From: JAFGMQ01 sp036733345
Lineage (GTDB): Bacteria > Desulfobacterota > DSM-4660 > Desulfatiglandales > Desulfatiglandaceae
Length of the DNA: 62,245 nucleotides
Assembly: GCA_036733345.1 (NCBI GenBank)
Contig: DAINAR010000015.1
Location: 1-62,245, forward strand
Reading direction: 5' to 3'
The translations under genes were made by a program, and so were the position numbers. Below the pieces are notes generated by a model that did no database searches, was not told where the DNA came from, and worked only from the letters and a program-made list of their open reading frames with translations. Shown here in pieces: positions 34,301 through 44,600 of the stretch (position 1 is the stretch's first letter; each line of letters begins with the position of its first letter).

Positions 34301-34545
34301 TGTGTCAACTCTAAAAGATTCAGCCTTCAAGGAAAATTTGAATGCGAAACAAAGAAGATATCCGGTTTTCAGATCATTGAAGGCAATCCGGAAGCAGTTG
34401 AAAAGAATGAGGAGGGAAACTTATTCTCTGTTACATGTTCTGAAGGCGGCGGACAGAAAAAAGAGAATTTTGATCTTGTCGTTATTCTCACAAAGCCGAA
34501 GGTTTCTTCTGAGATCAAGCCGCTGAAGTCCAGGCCCTTTTCTAT
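34301..34545 (+). pseudogene. Decayed coding fragment, sister of the one at 31130-31222
   Basis: Following a TAA at 34298 the frame reads without interruption and with protein-like composition: SKRFSLQGKFECETKKISGF, IIEGNPEAVEKNEEGN, FDLVVILTKPKV. It has no start codon or ribosome site, and after about 34545 similarity to the sister fragment ends while the frame runs into the exchanger gene on the other strand. It looks like the inner part of a once longer gene cut at both ends. Confidence 0.5.
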
Positions 34546-34575
34546 CCTATACAATGCCTCCTGGGCAAAAGCCTT

Positions 34576-35715
34576 TTATGCGAAGAACAAGGAGTATATA
34601 ACAATAATCACATATAAAAGACCAAGAAACCATGCTTTAAGACGGGTAAGGGTATATTTATTTGTCCGGAAGCAGATAAAGGCAATTATGGTCGATCCTA
34701 ACAAGAGCCATAAAAGGCTGACCTGTGGAAGATTAACAGGTGTATTGTGACCACTGATAATCAATGCAATAATAATTGGAAGACCAAGACATACACAGAT
34801 ATCAAAGATGTTACTTCCAAAAACATTAGAAATTGCCGCATCATAATATCCATGTCTGGAACTGATAATTGACAAAACCATATCGGGCATCGATGTTCCT
34901 GCTGCAATTACAACAAATGCCATCACGACTTTATGAATTCCCAGCAGATCTCCCAGGGCAATAGATGATTCAACTAAGACATGTGATGCCAGTCCCATAA
35001 GTAACATCATCCCGATAATCCAGGCAAAGGCGGTTTTTACTGATTGAATGCTGTACTCTTTTATGATTTCTTTTTCTATTTCGTTTTCAACATCCTTTTT
35101 AATATTATTTTGTTGTTTTTTGTGTTTCACAAAGTTGTAATGCAGCAGAAGAATATATCCGAGATACATTGCTAAAAATACCAATGCAACGCCAATACCC
35201 CATTCGGCAGGAAAAAGTATGGTAACGATCAATAAAACAATTACCACCGATATGTAAACCAGGTTGTCTCTCCAGATCACTTCTTTACTGACAAATACCG
35301 GGGAAACAGCGACAATACCTACAGCTGCGGGAATCATTAGAACATTGTATAATGCAGAACCGACAATGGTGGCAATTCCAACTTCAGCGTTCCCAAGAAT
35401 TATCACTGCGATTACTGCAACAGCAAATTCAGGAAAGGAACTGGCAGTAGCATCGATTACAGCCGCCTTTACTGATTGGGGAATAGTATAATGTTCTTCG
35501 ACAACTTTTGCGGCCAGACTGAAAAAACTTCCAGCCCTCCAGATTATGATCGATGACAGGATAATCAATGAACACCAGAGTACAAAATTTAAAGGCAACC
35601 AGGTAAACCCGTAAATGTTAAATCCGCCTGATACCAAAGCGATACTCAATAGCATCAGGGCATATTTGAAAATAGCTTTTCCTAAAAATGATTGTAATAT
35701 TGATATTAATTTCAT
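34576..35715 (-). CDS. Sodium/calcium exchanger family (CaCA) membrane protein
   Basis: A 379-residue protein with about ten or eleven membrane helices. Two alpha-repeats mark the family: ATASSFPEFAVA with GSALYNV near 90-125, and AAGTSMPDMVLSI with VFGSNIFDICVCLG near 273-306. The acidic residue in each (E in SSFPE, D in SMPD) fits the cation-binding pair; the second repeat having D is a common variant. A charged cytoplasmic loop rich in Lys/Glu (about 195-220) separates the halves. It would exchange Ca2+ or another cation for Na+ or H+. It stands alone; no regulator is adjacent. Confidence 0.88.
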   Translation of the reverse strand: MKLISILQSFLGKAIFKYALMLLSIALVSGGFNIYGFTWLPLNFVLWCSLIILSSIIIWRAGSFFSLAAKVVEEHYTIPQSVKAAVIDATASSFPEFAVAVIAVIILGNAEVGIATIVGSALYNVLMIPAAVGIVAVSPVFVSKEVIWRDNLVYISVVIVLLIVTILFPAEWGIGVALVFLAMYLGYILLLHYNFVKHKKQQNNIKKDVENEIEKEIIKEYSIQSVKTAFAWIIGMMLLMGLASHVLVESSIALGDLLGIHKVVMAFVVIAAGTSMPDMVLSIISSRHGYYDAAISNVFGSNIFDICVCLGLPIIIALIISGHNTPVNLPQVSLLWLLLGSTIIAFICFRTNKYTLTRLKAWFLGLLYVIIVIYSLFFA

Positions 35716-35841
35716 GTATAATTCAGGACCAGTTCCGGAACAGGCGAAGTGTGATTAACTTATTGATAACCAGATACAAAATAACTCGATTTCCTTCAAA
35801 TATAATTTGGAATTCATGATAATAAAGGAGGTGCTTTTTAA

Positions 35842-36148
35842 GGTTCATCCGGTTAATGAGTATTTACAGCCTTGAAAGGGTGACTATTTGGAATTATGGC
35901 CTTCCAGGCCATATACAAGTTCCACCATGTCATTCCGTGCAAGCGGAGCGCGACACGGAATCCAGAACCACTTTTACGGGATTCATTAAGTTCTGGATAC
36001 CGGCTTTCGCCGGTATGACGGCTTTAATGGTATTTTAATCAAATACAACACAACCTTGAAATCCTAAATCCATAACAAAAGAGGTAGTATTTATTAGCAT
36101 CTTTGAATCCTTTAGCAGATCAAAGAGTACTCATTAACCGGATGAACC
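35842..36148. mobile_element. Non-coding element with perfect 21-bp terminal inverted repeats
   Basis: The left end begins GGTTCATCCGGTTAATGA (35842-35862) and the right end is its exact inverse (36128-36148). Similarity continues imperfectly outside, GTGCTT on the left against AAGCAC on the right. The 265-bp interior has no gene but includes a dispersed palindrome at about 35930-36020 (GTCATTCCGTGC, CCGGCTTTCGCCGG). It resembles a MITE or the footprint of a DNA transposon. Transposase and target duplication were not identified. Confidence 0.5.
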
Positions 36149-36292
36149 ATTTTTAAATAAGCACTTACTTCCAATATCAAAAAAAAGACCCTGTTAGTTA
36201 ACACTGTTTGCTTTGGTTTGATAAAATTTTGGCCGAAAATTTCTTTGAATCAGAAGCAGATGCTTTTGTAATATGCGCAATGTATATCAAAA

Positions 36293-37942
36293 TCAAATCT
36301 CAAGCTCAAGCACAACTCCGGCTTCCATTTCAAACTCATCCAGCAGGGTCTGTCGTTTTGACTTGTGCTGGTCCTCCCACCAGTCAAGCTTATACATCCC
36401 CGGCGGCAGTGGTTGGGTGTCCCACGTGTTTTGAGCAATAATTTCATCCCTGGTATCCAGATTGATAAAAATCACCCTGTAAGGTGGTCTGGCATCCGGA
36501 TCATGGATGAATTTTATGCCGGAGTTAATGGGAATATCTACAAATCCGTGATCCGGTATGCGGATGCTTGACCATGCAATTTCGTTGTTATTGTGTTCGG
36601 TTGGACGGATTATGACCGTATATTCTCCGGGCGGCGCAATATGGGAGGACAGATCCCGCCATTTGCCGATAATATGTCCATCAGCATCCTTCAGAGCCAC
36701 ATAATAAAAAGAGGAGCCCACCCAGTCAGCAGGTCTGAGAGAAAAACCCATATCCAGAGCGATATCATTCAACACCCCGGGCAGGATCTCGATATCTCCT
36801 AGGCTTAAAGTGGTTGCCCGGTGTTCATCCTGGCGCCAAAGTAAAGTATAGCGGCCTGCAGGAACCGCCTGGGCGATCATTGGACCTGAAAAACTGACAA
36901 CATGTTTATCATAATTGGGTTCAGCCAGGGCCCACCACCCTGGAGGGGCTATGCCGGATGGAAGGGTTATCCTCAATCCGGTATCGACAGGGAGGTCGAC
37001 TTTTTCCGAACTCTGCACCGAAACGGTTGCCGTTAGTATTACCTCCGTGCTTTCATGTTCATTCTGCCGCCAGGCAAGCTGATATTCTCCAGGCTTGACA
37101 CGGGTACTCTCACCGCTGGCCCTGGTGACCTGCTCCCCGGTTTCCGCATCAACCAGTGCCCAGTATCTTGGAGGCATGGATACCCATGAGGCCGGTTTTA
37201 ATGTGACCGTCCCGGGCCCGGCCAGTTTCAGGCGTTTTGATGAAGATTTTTTAGTTTCGATCTGTGCCACCTCCGGCGGTTCCGGCAGTGGTTTTTCTTC
37301 GACGATATTTTCTTTCAGCTGCTGCAATGCCGATTTCAGTTCTTCGGTATTACCGGCTGAAAAATAACCACCACCCGAAGCATCAGCAATACATTTGAGC
37401 TGTAATTCGGCCTGGCCTGAGACCTGGAATCCGATTACATGAACCTTAAGCTGTATACCGCTTTTATTTAAAGCCGCGGCAGTGGTGCAGGGATCACCTC
37501 CGCAGGTCTCTATACCGTCACTGATCAGTATCACTGTACTGGCCTGATCTTTTGAGGTCAAAATACCGGGGCACAGTTTTAATGAACCATCAATGGGGGT
37601 TTTACCTCTGGCAGTCAATCCTGCAATCCGGGATGTTAACTCCTTTACTGATGCGCCTATTCCCGACACCAGCTCAATATCGCTGCAATCCCCTTTTTTT
37701 CGGTGGCCATATGCAAGAAGACCCATGCTGATACTGTCAGGAACTTCATTGATTAAATTTTCCAGCACTGTTTTTGCGACAACAATTTTTGGCTGATTAT
37801 TGTCCACACGGCCCCACATTGAGCCGGAACAATCCAGAATAAAAAGCAGCTCAGATGAGACAGCATTATGGGGCATGAGCATAAAGAGAAAACCTATGCC
37901 TAAAAACGATGCAATAAGCATTTTTTTTATAATTGCCGTCAT
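36293..37942 (-). CDS. Exported VWA-domain protein with four tandem C-terminal repeats
   Basis: A 549-residue protein. A signal peptide (about 1-30, FLGIGFLFMLMPHNAVSS) precedes a von Willebrand A domain (about 31-210) with an intact MIDAS: D37-G-S-G-S in DCSGSMW, a Thr in RGKTPID and D in ISDGIET. After a short Pro/Lys linker (about 212-238) come four repeats of about 78 residues, each with a PGxY..xW/R..EH signature near 280, 359, 437 and 514 (for example GEYQLAWRQNEHES and GRYTLLWRQDEHRA). The repeats look like small beta domains, perhaps binding another surface protein. GAAGGAG precedes the ATG. Neighbours give no clue. Confidence 0.85.
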   Translation of the reverse strand: MTAIIKKMLIASFLGIGFLFMLMPHNAVSSELLFILDCSGSMWGRVDNNQPKIVVAKTVLENLINEVPDSISMGLLAYGHRKKGDCSDIELVSGIGASVKELTSRIAGLTARGKTPIDGSLKLCPGILTSKDQASTVILISDGIETCGGDPCTTAAALNKSGIQLKVHVIGFQVSGQAELQLKCIADASGGGYFSAGNTEELKSALQQLKENIVEEKPLPEPPEVAQIETKKSSSKRLKLAGPGTVTLKPASWVSMPPRYWALVDAETGEQVTRASGESTRVKPGEYQLAWRQNEHESTEVILTATVSVQSSEKVDLPVDTGLRITLPSGIAPPGWWALAEPNYDKHVVSFSGPMIAQAVPAGRYTLLWRQDEHRATTLSLGDIEILPGVLNDIALDMGFSLRPADWVGSSFYYVALKDADGHIIGKWRDLSSHIAPPGEYTVIIRPTEHNNNEIAWSSIRIPDHGFVDIPINSGIKFIHDPDARPPYRVIFINLDTRDEIIAQNTWDTQPLPPGMYKLDWWEDQHKSKRQTLLDEFEMEAGVVLELEI

Positions 37943-38289
37943 ACTAATACTCCTTCATTAAAAGTGCCATTTATAGATATAAGCATAATAAAGATGTTCA
38001 TTATTACCAGTGACAGGGCAACAGGTTACTTAACAGCCATAATTTTCCTTTTCAAAACTTGAACCTACAAAATAATCTGCTGCCGAAAAAAGAGGGCAGA
38101 AATCGATTGGGTGCTCTTCCTGATGTTAAAAAACAGCATGATTAAAAAGAAACACTGGATTATTATTTTGTCAAGGTAAAATATTATCCCATATTCAGAC
38201 CATAGCATGCTTTTGTCTGCTTGACTTTTTCAATATGATTATCATTTTTTATCATATAGAAAAAATATTAAAAAAAGGAATCCCATTTC
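37943..38289. other. Intergenic region between divergent genes
   Basis: This 347-bp AT-rich stretch separates the VWA gene and fxsA. TTGACT at 38221 could be a -35 element for fxsA, but no good -10 follows at the right spacing. The ATGATTATCAT near 38235 is symmetric and vaguely Fur-like; not convincing. Confidence 0.4.
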
Positions 38290-38682
38290 ATGCTGCTAAA
38301 ACTGTTCCTGTGTTTTACTATAATACCCGTTATTGAGCTGTATCTGCTGATAGAGATCGGCACGGTAATCGGCGGACTTAACACGATTCTGCTGGTGATT
38401 GCAACCGGTTTTGCCGGGGCATGGCTTGCCCGAATGGAGGGGATGCACATCATGCTTAAGGTAAGGGCAAATTTACAGCAGGGCATCATGCCTGCAGAAG
38501 AGCTCATAGATGCCCTGATTATTTTTGTGGCAGGGGTTGTGCTGATTACCCCGGGATTTATCACCGATTGCTTCGGTCTGCTTTTATTATGGCCGGTTAC
38601 CAGGAAAAAATTCAAACAGATACTCAGAAGAAAATTAGATGAAATGACCGCGCGGGGCAATATTAATATTACCAGGTTTTAA
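38290..38682 (+). CDS. fxsA: FxsA family membrane protein
   Basis: A 130-residue protein of the FxsA family, whose E. coli member relieves F-plasmid exclusion of phage T7 when overproduced. The N-terminus LFLCFTIIPVIELYLLIEIG and the central GFAGAWLARMEG and GVVLITPGFITDCFGLLLL stretches are typical. It has three or four membrane helices and a basic tail (KKFKQILRRKLDE). AAGGAA lies upstream of the ATG. The normal cellular role is unknown. Confidence 0.9.
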   Translation: MLLKLFLCFTIIPVIELYLLIEIGTVIGGLNTILLVIATGFAGAWLARMEGMHIMLKVRANLQQGIMPAEELIDALIIFVAGVVLITPGFITDCFGLLLLWPVTRKKFKQILRRKLDEMTARGNINITRF

Positions 38683-38872
38683 AACGAAAGACTCTCGAGA
38701 TCTTCATTATTGACTATCCTGTGTGATTAAAGATTTGAAGCCTTATTATTAAGGATTGCAGGGGTCTTGTCTTTAACTTTGTTATTCTTTTACCTGTTAA
38801 AATTATCTGTATATAAATTAAATAAAGATCATTTGGCTTCCGATTTCTGACCCTGAAAAGGAGAAAACTACC

Positions 38873-39685
38873 ATGATAGATATCTCAAAGATCGATTATT
38901 CACATCTGGATCTGCCTGAGATCCTCGCAATCCTTTTTTATCCCAGGCCTGAGTGGGGGCCGGGGCAATCCGAAGGCCCTTCGATAGACGTCCTTATCCC
39001 TGTTGAAGACTCTATTGCAATAGGCGGTCGTTTCCATATGACAAATAAAGACGGTCCCAGCATCCTTTTCTTTCATGGCAACGGCGAGATCGTTTCAGAC
39101 TACGACGATTTCGGGCCTATATTCAATAATATGGGCATGAATTTCATGCCTGTGGACTATCGCGGTTACGGGCGTTCCACAGGAAGGCCAAGCATTACAT
39201 TCATGCTTAGAGACTGCCACTTTATACTTGAGTTTGCCGGAAACTGGCTGAGGGAAAATAATTATTCAGGCCCTGTAATCCTTATGGGAAGATCGCTTGG
39301 GAGTGCATCCGTGCTTGAACTGGCATCATCCTATAAGGACTATATATCAGGGCTTATAGTCGAAAGCGGTTTCGCCCGGACAGACCATTTACTGAGACGT
39401 CTGGGGATGGACCCTTCGGAGATCGGATTCAACGAGGAGAGAGGGCTTGGAAATCTTGAGAAGATTGGAGCATATTACGGGCCAACACTGGTTATTCATG
39501 CGGAGCAGGATCACATCCTTCCGTTTCATAACGGACAGGAGCTTTATGATGCATCCGGGTCAAAAGACAAGACATTTCTCAGTATACCCAACGCCAATCA
39601 TAATGATATCTTCATAGAGGGTTATAAGGAATACCTGGGAGCTGTCAGAACTCTGGTTAGAAAGGTGGCTTCAGGGTCCCGATAA
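38873..39685 (+). CDS. Alpha/beta hydrolase
   Basis: A 270-residue soluble hydrolase. The oxyanion region FFHGNGE is near 64-70, the nucleophile elbow is GRSLGS near 141-146 (Ser), the acid is the Asp in AEQDHILPF near 216-224, and the His is in NANHND near 242-247, so the triad is complete. It resembles the bacterial Bem46-like or serine aminopeptidase S33 groups. Substrate is unknown. AAGGAG precedes the ATG. Its 3' end overlaps pyrD on the opposite strand by 29 bp. Confidence 0.87.
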   Translation: MIDISKIDYSHLDLPEILAILFYPRPEWGPGQSEGPSIDVLIPVEDSIAIGGRFHMTNKDGPSILFFHGNGEIVSDYDDFGPIFNNMGMNFMPVDYRGYGRSTGRPSITFMLRDCHFILEFAGNWLRENNYSGPVILMGRSLGSASVLELASSYKDYISGLIVESGFARTDHLLRRLGMDPSEIGFNEERGLGNLEKIGAYYGPTLVIHAEQDHILPFHNGQELYDASGSKDKTFLSIPNANHNDIFIEGYKEYLGAVRTLVRKVASGSR

Positions 39686-40586
39686 TATCTTCTATCCTTT
39701 TTATTTCCTGCTCTTTGCAGAATTTTCTCAGCCCGTCTATGATTTCAACGCTGATCCCGGGGTTGACGAAATTAGCCGTTCCTATCTGGACAGCACGGGC
39801 GCCTGCAATTAAGAATTCAAGGGCGTCTCTGTAGTCCATGATTCCGCCTCCGCCGATAACAGGTATGTTAACTGATCTGACCACCTGATAAACCATGTAA
39901 ACCGCTACAGGCCGGATGGCAGGCCCTGAAAGGCCCCCAGAGATATTGGAAAGTTTGGGCTTCCGCGAATCAATATCTATGGCCATCCCTGTGAGCGTAT
40001 TAATTAATGAAACAGCATGGGCGCCAGCCTTTTCGACTGCCACTGCTATTGAGCGGATGTCAGTCACATTGGGAGACAGTTTTACTATTACCGGTTTATC
40101 GGTGTTTTTCAGAACTTCCTCTGTTACCTTTGCAGAAACAACCGGATCTGTGCCGAAAGCCATGCCCCCCTGTTCCACATTGGGGCATGAGATATTAACT
40201 TCAATGGCTGCTATACCGTCAATACCTTTCAGACCGGCAGCCACTGCCCTGTATTCATCAATGCTGTGTCCGTAAATATTGACGATCACGGCTGTGTTAA
40301 GGGCCTTCAGCCAGGGCAGTTTTTCCTCCAGAAACAGGTCAAGGCCTATATTTGCAAGCCCAATGGCATTTAACATGCCGCAGGGTGTTTCAACAATCCT
40401 TGGAGGGGGATTGCCTGCCATAGGCCTGAGTGAAAGTCCTTTTACCACTATTCCCCCGAGCGAATCAATGTCCATCAGCCCGGAAAATTCCCTGCCGTAT
40501 CCAAAGGTGCCGGAGGCTGTCAGCACGGGATTTTTAAGCTCCAGGGGGCCTATTCTTACTTTAAGTTCGGGTTGGCTTTCAGTCAT
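39657..40586 (-). CDS. pyrD: Dihydroorotate dehydrogenase catalytic subunit, class 1B
   Basis: A 309-residue FMN TIM-barrel enzyme that oxidises dihydroorotate to orotate in pyrimidine synthesis. The class 1 catalytic cysteine is C134 in VNISCPNVEQGG, and VLTASGTFGYGRE near 21-33 is typical. Being class 1B it needs PyrK to pass electrons to NAD+, and pyrK lies immediately upstream (5-bp gap). Its 3' end overlaps the hydrolase gene on the other strand, an unusual convergent overlap; an in-frame earlier stop is not present, so the overlap looks real. Confidence 0.95.
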   Translation of the reverse strand: MTESQPELKVRIGPLELKNPVLTASGTFGYGREFSGLMDIDSLGGIVVKGLSLRPMAGNPPPRIVETPCGMLNAIGLANIGLDLFLEEKLPWLKALNTAVIVNIYGHSIDEYRAVAAGLKGIDGIAAIEVNISCPNVEQGGMAFGTDPVVSAKVTEEVLKNTDKPVIVKLSPNVTDIRSIAVAVEKAGAHAVSLINTLTGMAIDIDSRKPKLSNISGGLSGPAIRPVAVYMVYQVVRSVNIPVIGGGGIMDYRDALEFLIAGARAVQIGTANFVNPGISVEIIDGLRKFCKEQEIKRIEDIIGTLKPPF

Positions 40587-40591
40587 AGATT

Positions 40592-41368
40592 TTACCAGTC
40601 CAGGGATCGGGCATCAAATACAGGGCCGTCCTGGCATACGTGAAAGTATGTTCGATCTTCGTGAAAAGAGGATTTGACAGCGCACCCCTGACAGGCCCCA
40701 AGACCACAGGCCATGTGGGTTTCAACAGACACCTGGCATGAAATCCCTCGTTCAAGAGTTATTTCAGCAACTTTTTTCAGCATTGGCAAGGGACCGCAGG
40801 AAAATACAAAGGCCCCCCCGCGGAATTCGTCTATTGCGGCTTCAAACAGGTCTGTAACAGGCCCTTTATGACCCATTGTCCCGTCATCAGTGGAAATGGA
40901 GTCATTAATGCCTGAAAGTCCGGCCCATTCAATTGGAACCATCTCTTTGACGGAACGGTATCCGCTCAGGAATTTCATTTCTCTGTCTTTCATTTTCTGG
41001 GCAAGAAATATGAGCGGGGCAATGCCGATACCTCCTGACACAAGGATGGCCTTCTGTCCCTTTTCAGGGAATTTGAAGCCGGTTCCAAGAGGGCCGAGGA
41101 CTGAGAGGGTTTCTCCCTGTCCAACACCGGCTAATATCCGGGTTCCTTTGCCGATTACCCGGTAAAGAACGAGGAGCATATCTCCTTCCTGTGTCCCGCA
41201 TATGGAAAAAGGGCGCCTCAGTATCGGATCAAGCTCCGGGCTGACCCTTATCATTACAAACTGTCCCGGTGCTGCCTCAGCAACAATATCAGAGGCTCTC
41301 AGTCCCATCAGGAAGGTATCTGATGCCACTTTTCTGTTAAAGATAATTTCTGCTTTCTGCTCTATCAT
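40592..41368 (-). CDS. pyrK: Dihydroorotate dehydrogenase electron transfer subunit
   Basis: A 258-residue FAD and [2Fe-2S] subunit. FAD-binding RRPFSICG near 51-58, NAD-binding VSGGIGIAPL near 108-117 and cluster ligands in ACGLGACQGCAV plus FHVCQDGP near the C-terminus identify PyrK. It links PyrD to NAD+. pyrK-pyrD is the standard order. There is no strong ribosome site before the ATG. The gene is distinct in sequence from the NfnA-type paralogue at 33117. Confidence 0.94.
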   Translation of the reverse strand: MIEQKAEIIFNRKVASDTFLMGLRASDIVAEAAPGQFVMIRVSPELDPILRRPFSICGTQEGDMLLVLYRVIGKGTRILAGVGQGETLSVLGPLGTGFKFPEKGQKAILVSGGIGIAPLIFLAQKMKDREMKFLSGYRSVKEMVPIEWAGLSGINDSISTDDGTMGHKGPVTDLFEAAIDEFRGGAFVFSCGPLPMLKKVAEITLERGISCQVSVETHMACGLGACQGCAVKSSFHEDRTYFHVCQDGPVFDARSLDW

Positions 41369-41478
41369 GATTTCAAATCAGTTCCCGCTCGGACGTTAAA
41401 ATAGTTTGAATTATAAGGGTCTCTATTTTTAAACATTTCCACTTAATATTACAATGTTTTTCTGTGCATTAAAACAAC

Positions 41479-41509
41479 TTGACATCGGATTTAGTAATCT
41501 TCTTAATAT
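41479..41509 (+). promoter_or_regulatory. Possible sigma-70 promoter of the glycogen cluster
   Basis: TTGACA at 41479-41484 is followed by CTTAAT at 41502-41507 (17-base spacer) or TAATAT at 41504-41509 (19-base spacer), about 95 bp before the debranching enzyme start. The -35 is perfect, the -10 only fair. Confidence 0.4.
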
Positions 41510-41602
41510 AAATGAGACAGGATAACGGAATCCAGTATATCAGTATGAGGTTGGACATTTTAAAAACGCCTCAGCTTTATGGAAGTTAGAGAAAGGGCAA
41601 TC

Positions 41603-44600
41603 ATGCATCGAATAAAGACCCCCAGGCAGTATCCAGAACCAGGTGCTCATTTGATAGCCTATAAAGGAGATACGCTCGAGTTCACCCTTGAGCTTCCCCG
41701 AAAACAGAAGGGCGGAGCGTGGGTGCGCAGCAACATCGGAAAGAATGCCATGCGGTACAGGGAAATAATTGATTTTGTTGATCATGGTAAGCCGATCATG
41801 TCGCGTGACTGGTATGATATTCCAATGAGACAGATTGACGACCGCCGGTTTTCAATTCTGTTGCCCATAAATGAGGTGGGCCGTTTTGAGGCAAAGGCCT
41901 TTTTCATGCCTGAAGGCAGCAATGAACCTGTCTGGCCTGAAGGTGATAACGTTGTTATCAAAGCTGAACCGGCTGAATATTGCTGCTCCAACACTATATA
42001 TACTGCCTTTGTCCGCCAGTTTGGGCCGAATAAGTATGGATGGTCAACTACACCGCAGCAGGATGCATCGGTTAAAGAGCTTGAAAAGAATGGTTTTTCC
42101 GTTATCCCCCGATCCGGGACATTTCGTGATTTGATAAAAGAACTGGATTTCATAATCGGCAGGCTTCGCTTCCGTATAGTCCAGTTGCTGCCGATCCATC
42201 CGGCGCCCACTACTTATGCGCGAATGGGAAGGTTCGGGAGCCCTTTCGCCGCCCTGGACTTCAAGGATGTCGACCCTTCCCTCTCGGAGTTTGACAGGAG
42301 GACAACACCAAAGGAGCAGTTCGTTGAGCTCCTTGATGCTGTCCATGAACGAGAAGGGAGATTGTTCATTGATATTCCGATCAATCATACGGGCTGGGCT
42401 TCTCATCTGCAGGTTGAGCATCCTAAGTGGTTCGCCAGGGGGAGTGACAGGACTTTTGAGTCTCCATGCGCATGGGGAGTAACCTGGGAGGATCTGGCAA
42501 AGCTCGATTACTCCCATAAAGAACTGTGGAAGTATATAGCGGAGGTGTTTCTATTCTGGTGCCGCGTGGGTGTTGACGGTGTTCGATGTGATGCCGGATA
42601 CATGATACCCTATGCAGTTTGGGAGTACGTTGTTGCAAAGGTGCGTTCCGAGTTCCCTGATACCATTTTTCTGCTTGAGGGCCTGGGCGGAAAGATCGAA
42701 ACAATGGAGGAACTGCTGGCAGGCGCTAACCTTGACTGGGCATACTCTGAGCTGTTTCAGAACTATGACCGCGGTCAGATCGAGAATTACCTGCCAGACT
42801 GTATTGATATTTCTTCTAAAAAAGGAATACTTGTCCATTTTGCCGAGACTCACGATAATAACAGGCTGGCCTCTGTTTCCAGACGCTATGCAATGATGCG
42901 TACAGCCCTGACAGCGCTTTTTTCACACAATGGTGCCTTCGGTATAACAAACGGCGTTGAATGGTTTGCAAAGGATAAGATCAATGTCCACGATGCAAGG
43001 CCGCTCAACTGGGGTAGCGAAGAAAACCAGATAGATTTTATTTCCCGGATAAATGCTATCCTCGGTGTTCATCAATGTTTTCACGATAAATGTGATTTGA
43101 GGCTTGTTGAAACGGGGAAATCAAACACAGTTGTCCTTGTTCGCAGATCGCTGATCTTTGAAAAATCCCTGCTTGTTGTGGCGAACCTGGATGATGACAA
43201 ACCCAATACAGCTAATTGGAATCTCTCTGATTTTGGATCCGCATCCACTCTTTTTGATCTGCTGAGCGGTTCATCAGTTGATGTGAGAATCAACAGCGGT
43301 ATTGTCAGTTACAGGCTTGAGCCGGGGCAGGTTGCCTGTCTTACATGCGATATTTCTGATCTGGACAGGCTTGAGGATGAATTAAAGAAACAGAACTCAT
43401 TTACAGAAGGAGCAACTCAACAGATTCTGCGTGCAAAGGTTCTGGAACTGCATGCTTTTTTTAATAAGAAAGAAGACATCATCGGGATTGATATCGACGG
43501 CCAGACAATAGAGCTAACAAAAGACCCGCGTGTCTTCTGTGCTGATGTGAGCGGAATGATCCCTTCTCCCGCCGTCACCTGGAAATGGCCGGAAGACTCC
43601 AGACGTATTGTAATGGTTCCCTATGGCGGATTGTTATATGTCAAGTCGGCATTCCGTTTCGTGGCTGAACTGCGTCTCGCCGGGAGGATCCTTACCCGTC
43701 AGACCGGCATGAAACAGAACGACGGATGGTATTTCAGCCTTATGGCTCCAGATGTGACTGAGGATTTACCTGCAAGGTGCGAACTGGCCCTTACCGTGTT
43801 TGAAAATGATGGCTGCCGCCACTCAGAGGCCCCTGTGATTTTTCTTGCAAAAGTTGAAAATGCACTTGTTGTCAGGGGCTTTAAATCATACGATGCACTG
43901 AAAAAGAACTGCTATGCTATCTGTACCAACGGCCGCGGCGCAATGTCCCAGGTCCGGGCAGCTTGGGGCGAGGTCGAGAGCCAGTATGACGCGATTCTTG
44001 CAGGCAATCTTAATCCCGGGTACCCGGTTGATCGCACGGTTATGCTGACAAGGTGCAGGGCTTGGCTGATCTGTCAGGGTTATTCACACCCTGTCGACAG
44101 AACATGTCTGGATTATTTTTCTGTCAACTCCGAAGGGAGTGTTCTCTGGCGTTTTAATGTCCCTGCCGGACAGGGAAGAATGATGTCTCTTGAGATTCGA
44201 CTGAGTATGGTGCAGGAAAAAAACACAGTGCAGATCGATTTTTACAGAAGAACAGGCACGGATGAAGAAGGTAAGCTGGATGTCAGTATACCCGTAAAGC
44301 TGATAATTAGACCTGATATAGAGGATCGCATAAATCACCATAAGACCAAGGCCTATACTGGCCCTGAGAATTCCTGGCCGGATTCTCTGTTCGCGGACGG
44401 CAGAGGTTTCATTTTTAAGCCTTCAGAAGATCATTATCTCAAAGTTACAGCGTCATGCGGTCAATTCACCCGTGAACCTGAGTGGAAGTACTTGGTAAAT
44501 CATCCTCTTGAGGCTGAAAGGGGACTTGACGACTGTTCGGATCTCTTCAGCCCGGGGTATTTTTCAGCGCACATCGACCCTGGGAAGAGTGTGATTCTGC

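Noticed and set aside
38230..38262. Fur-box-like ATGATTATCAT and TTATCATAT before fxsA
   Set aside because: The match to the 19-bp Fur consensus is poor and the neighbouring genes have no iron role.
41782..42517. Long minus-strand frames inside the debranching enzyme gene
   Set aside because: They are opposite-strand shadows of a well-supported gene with clear catalytic motifs; no independent ribosome sites.
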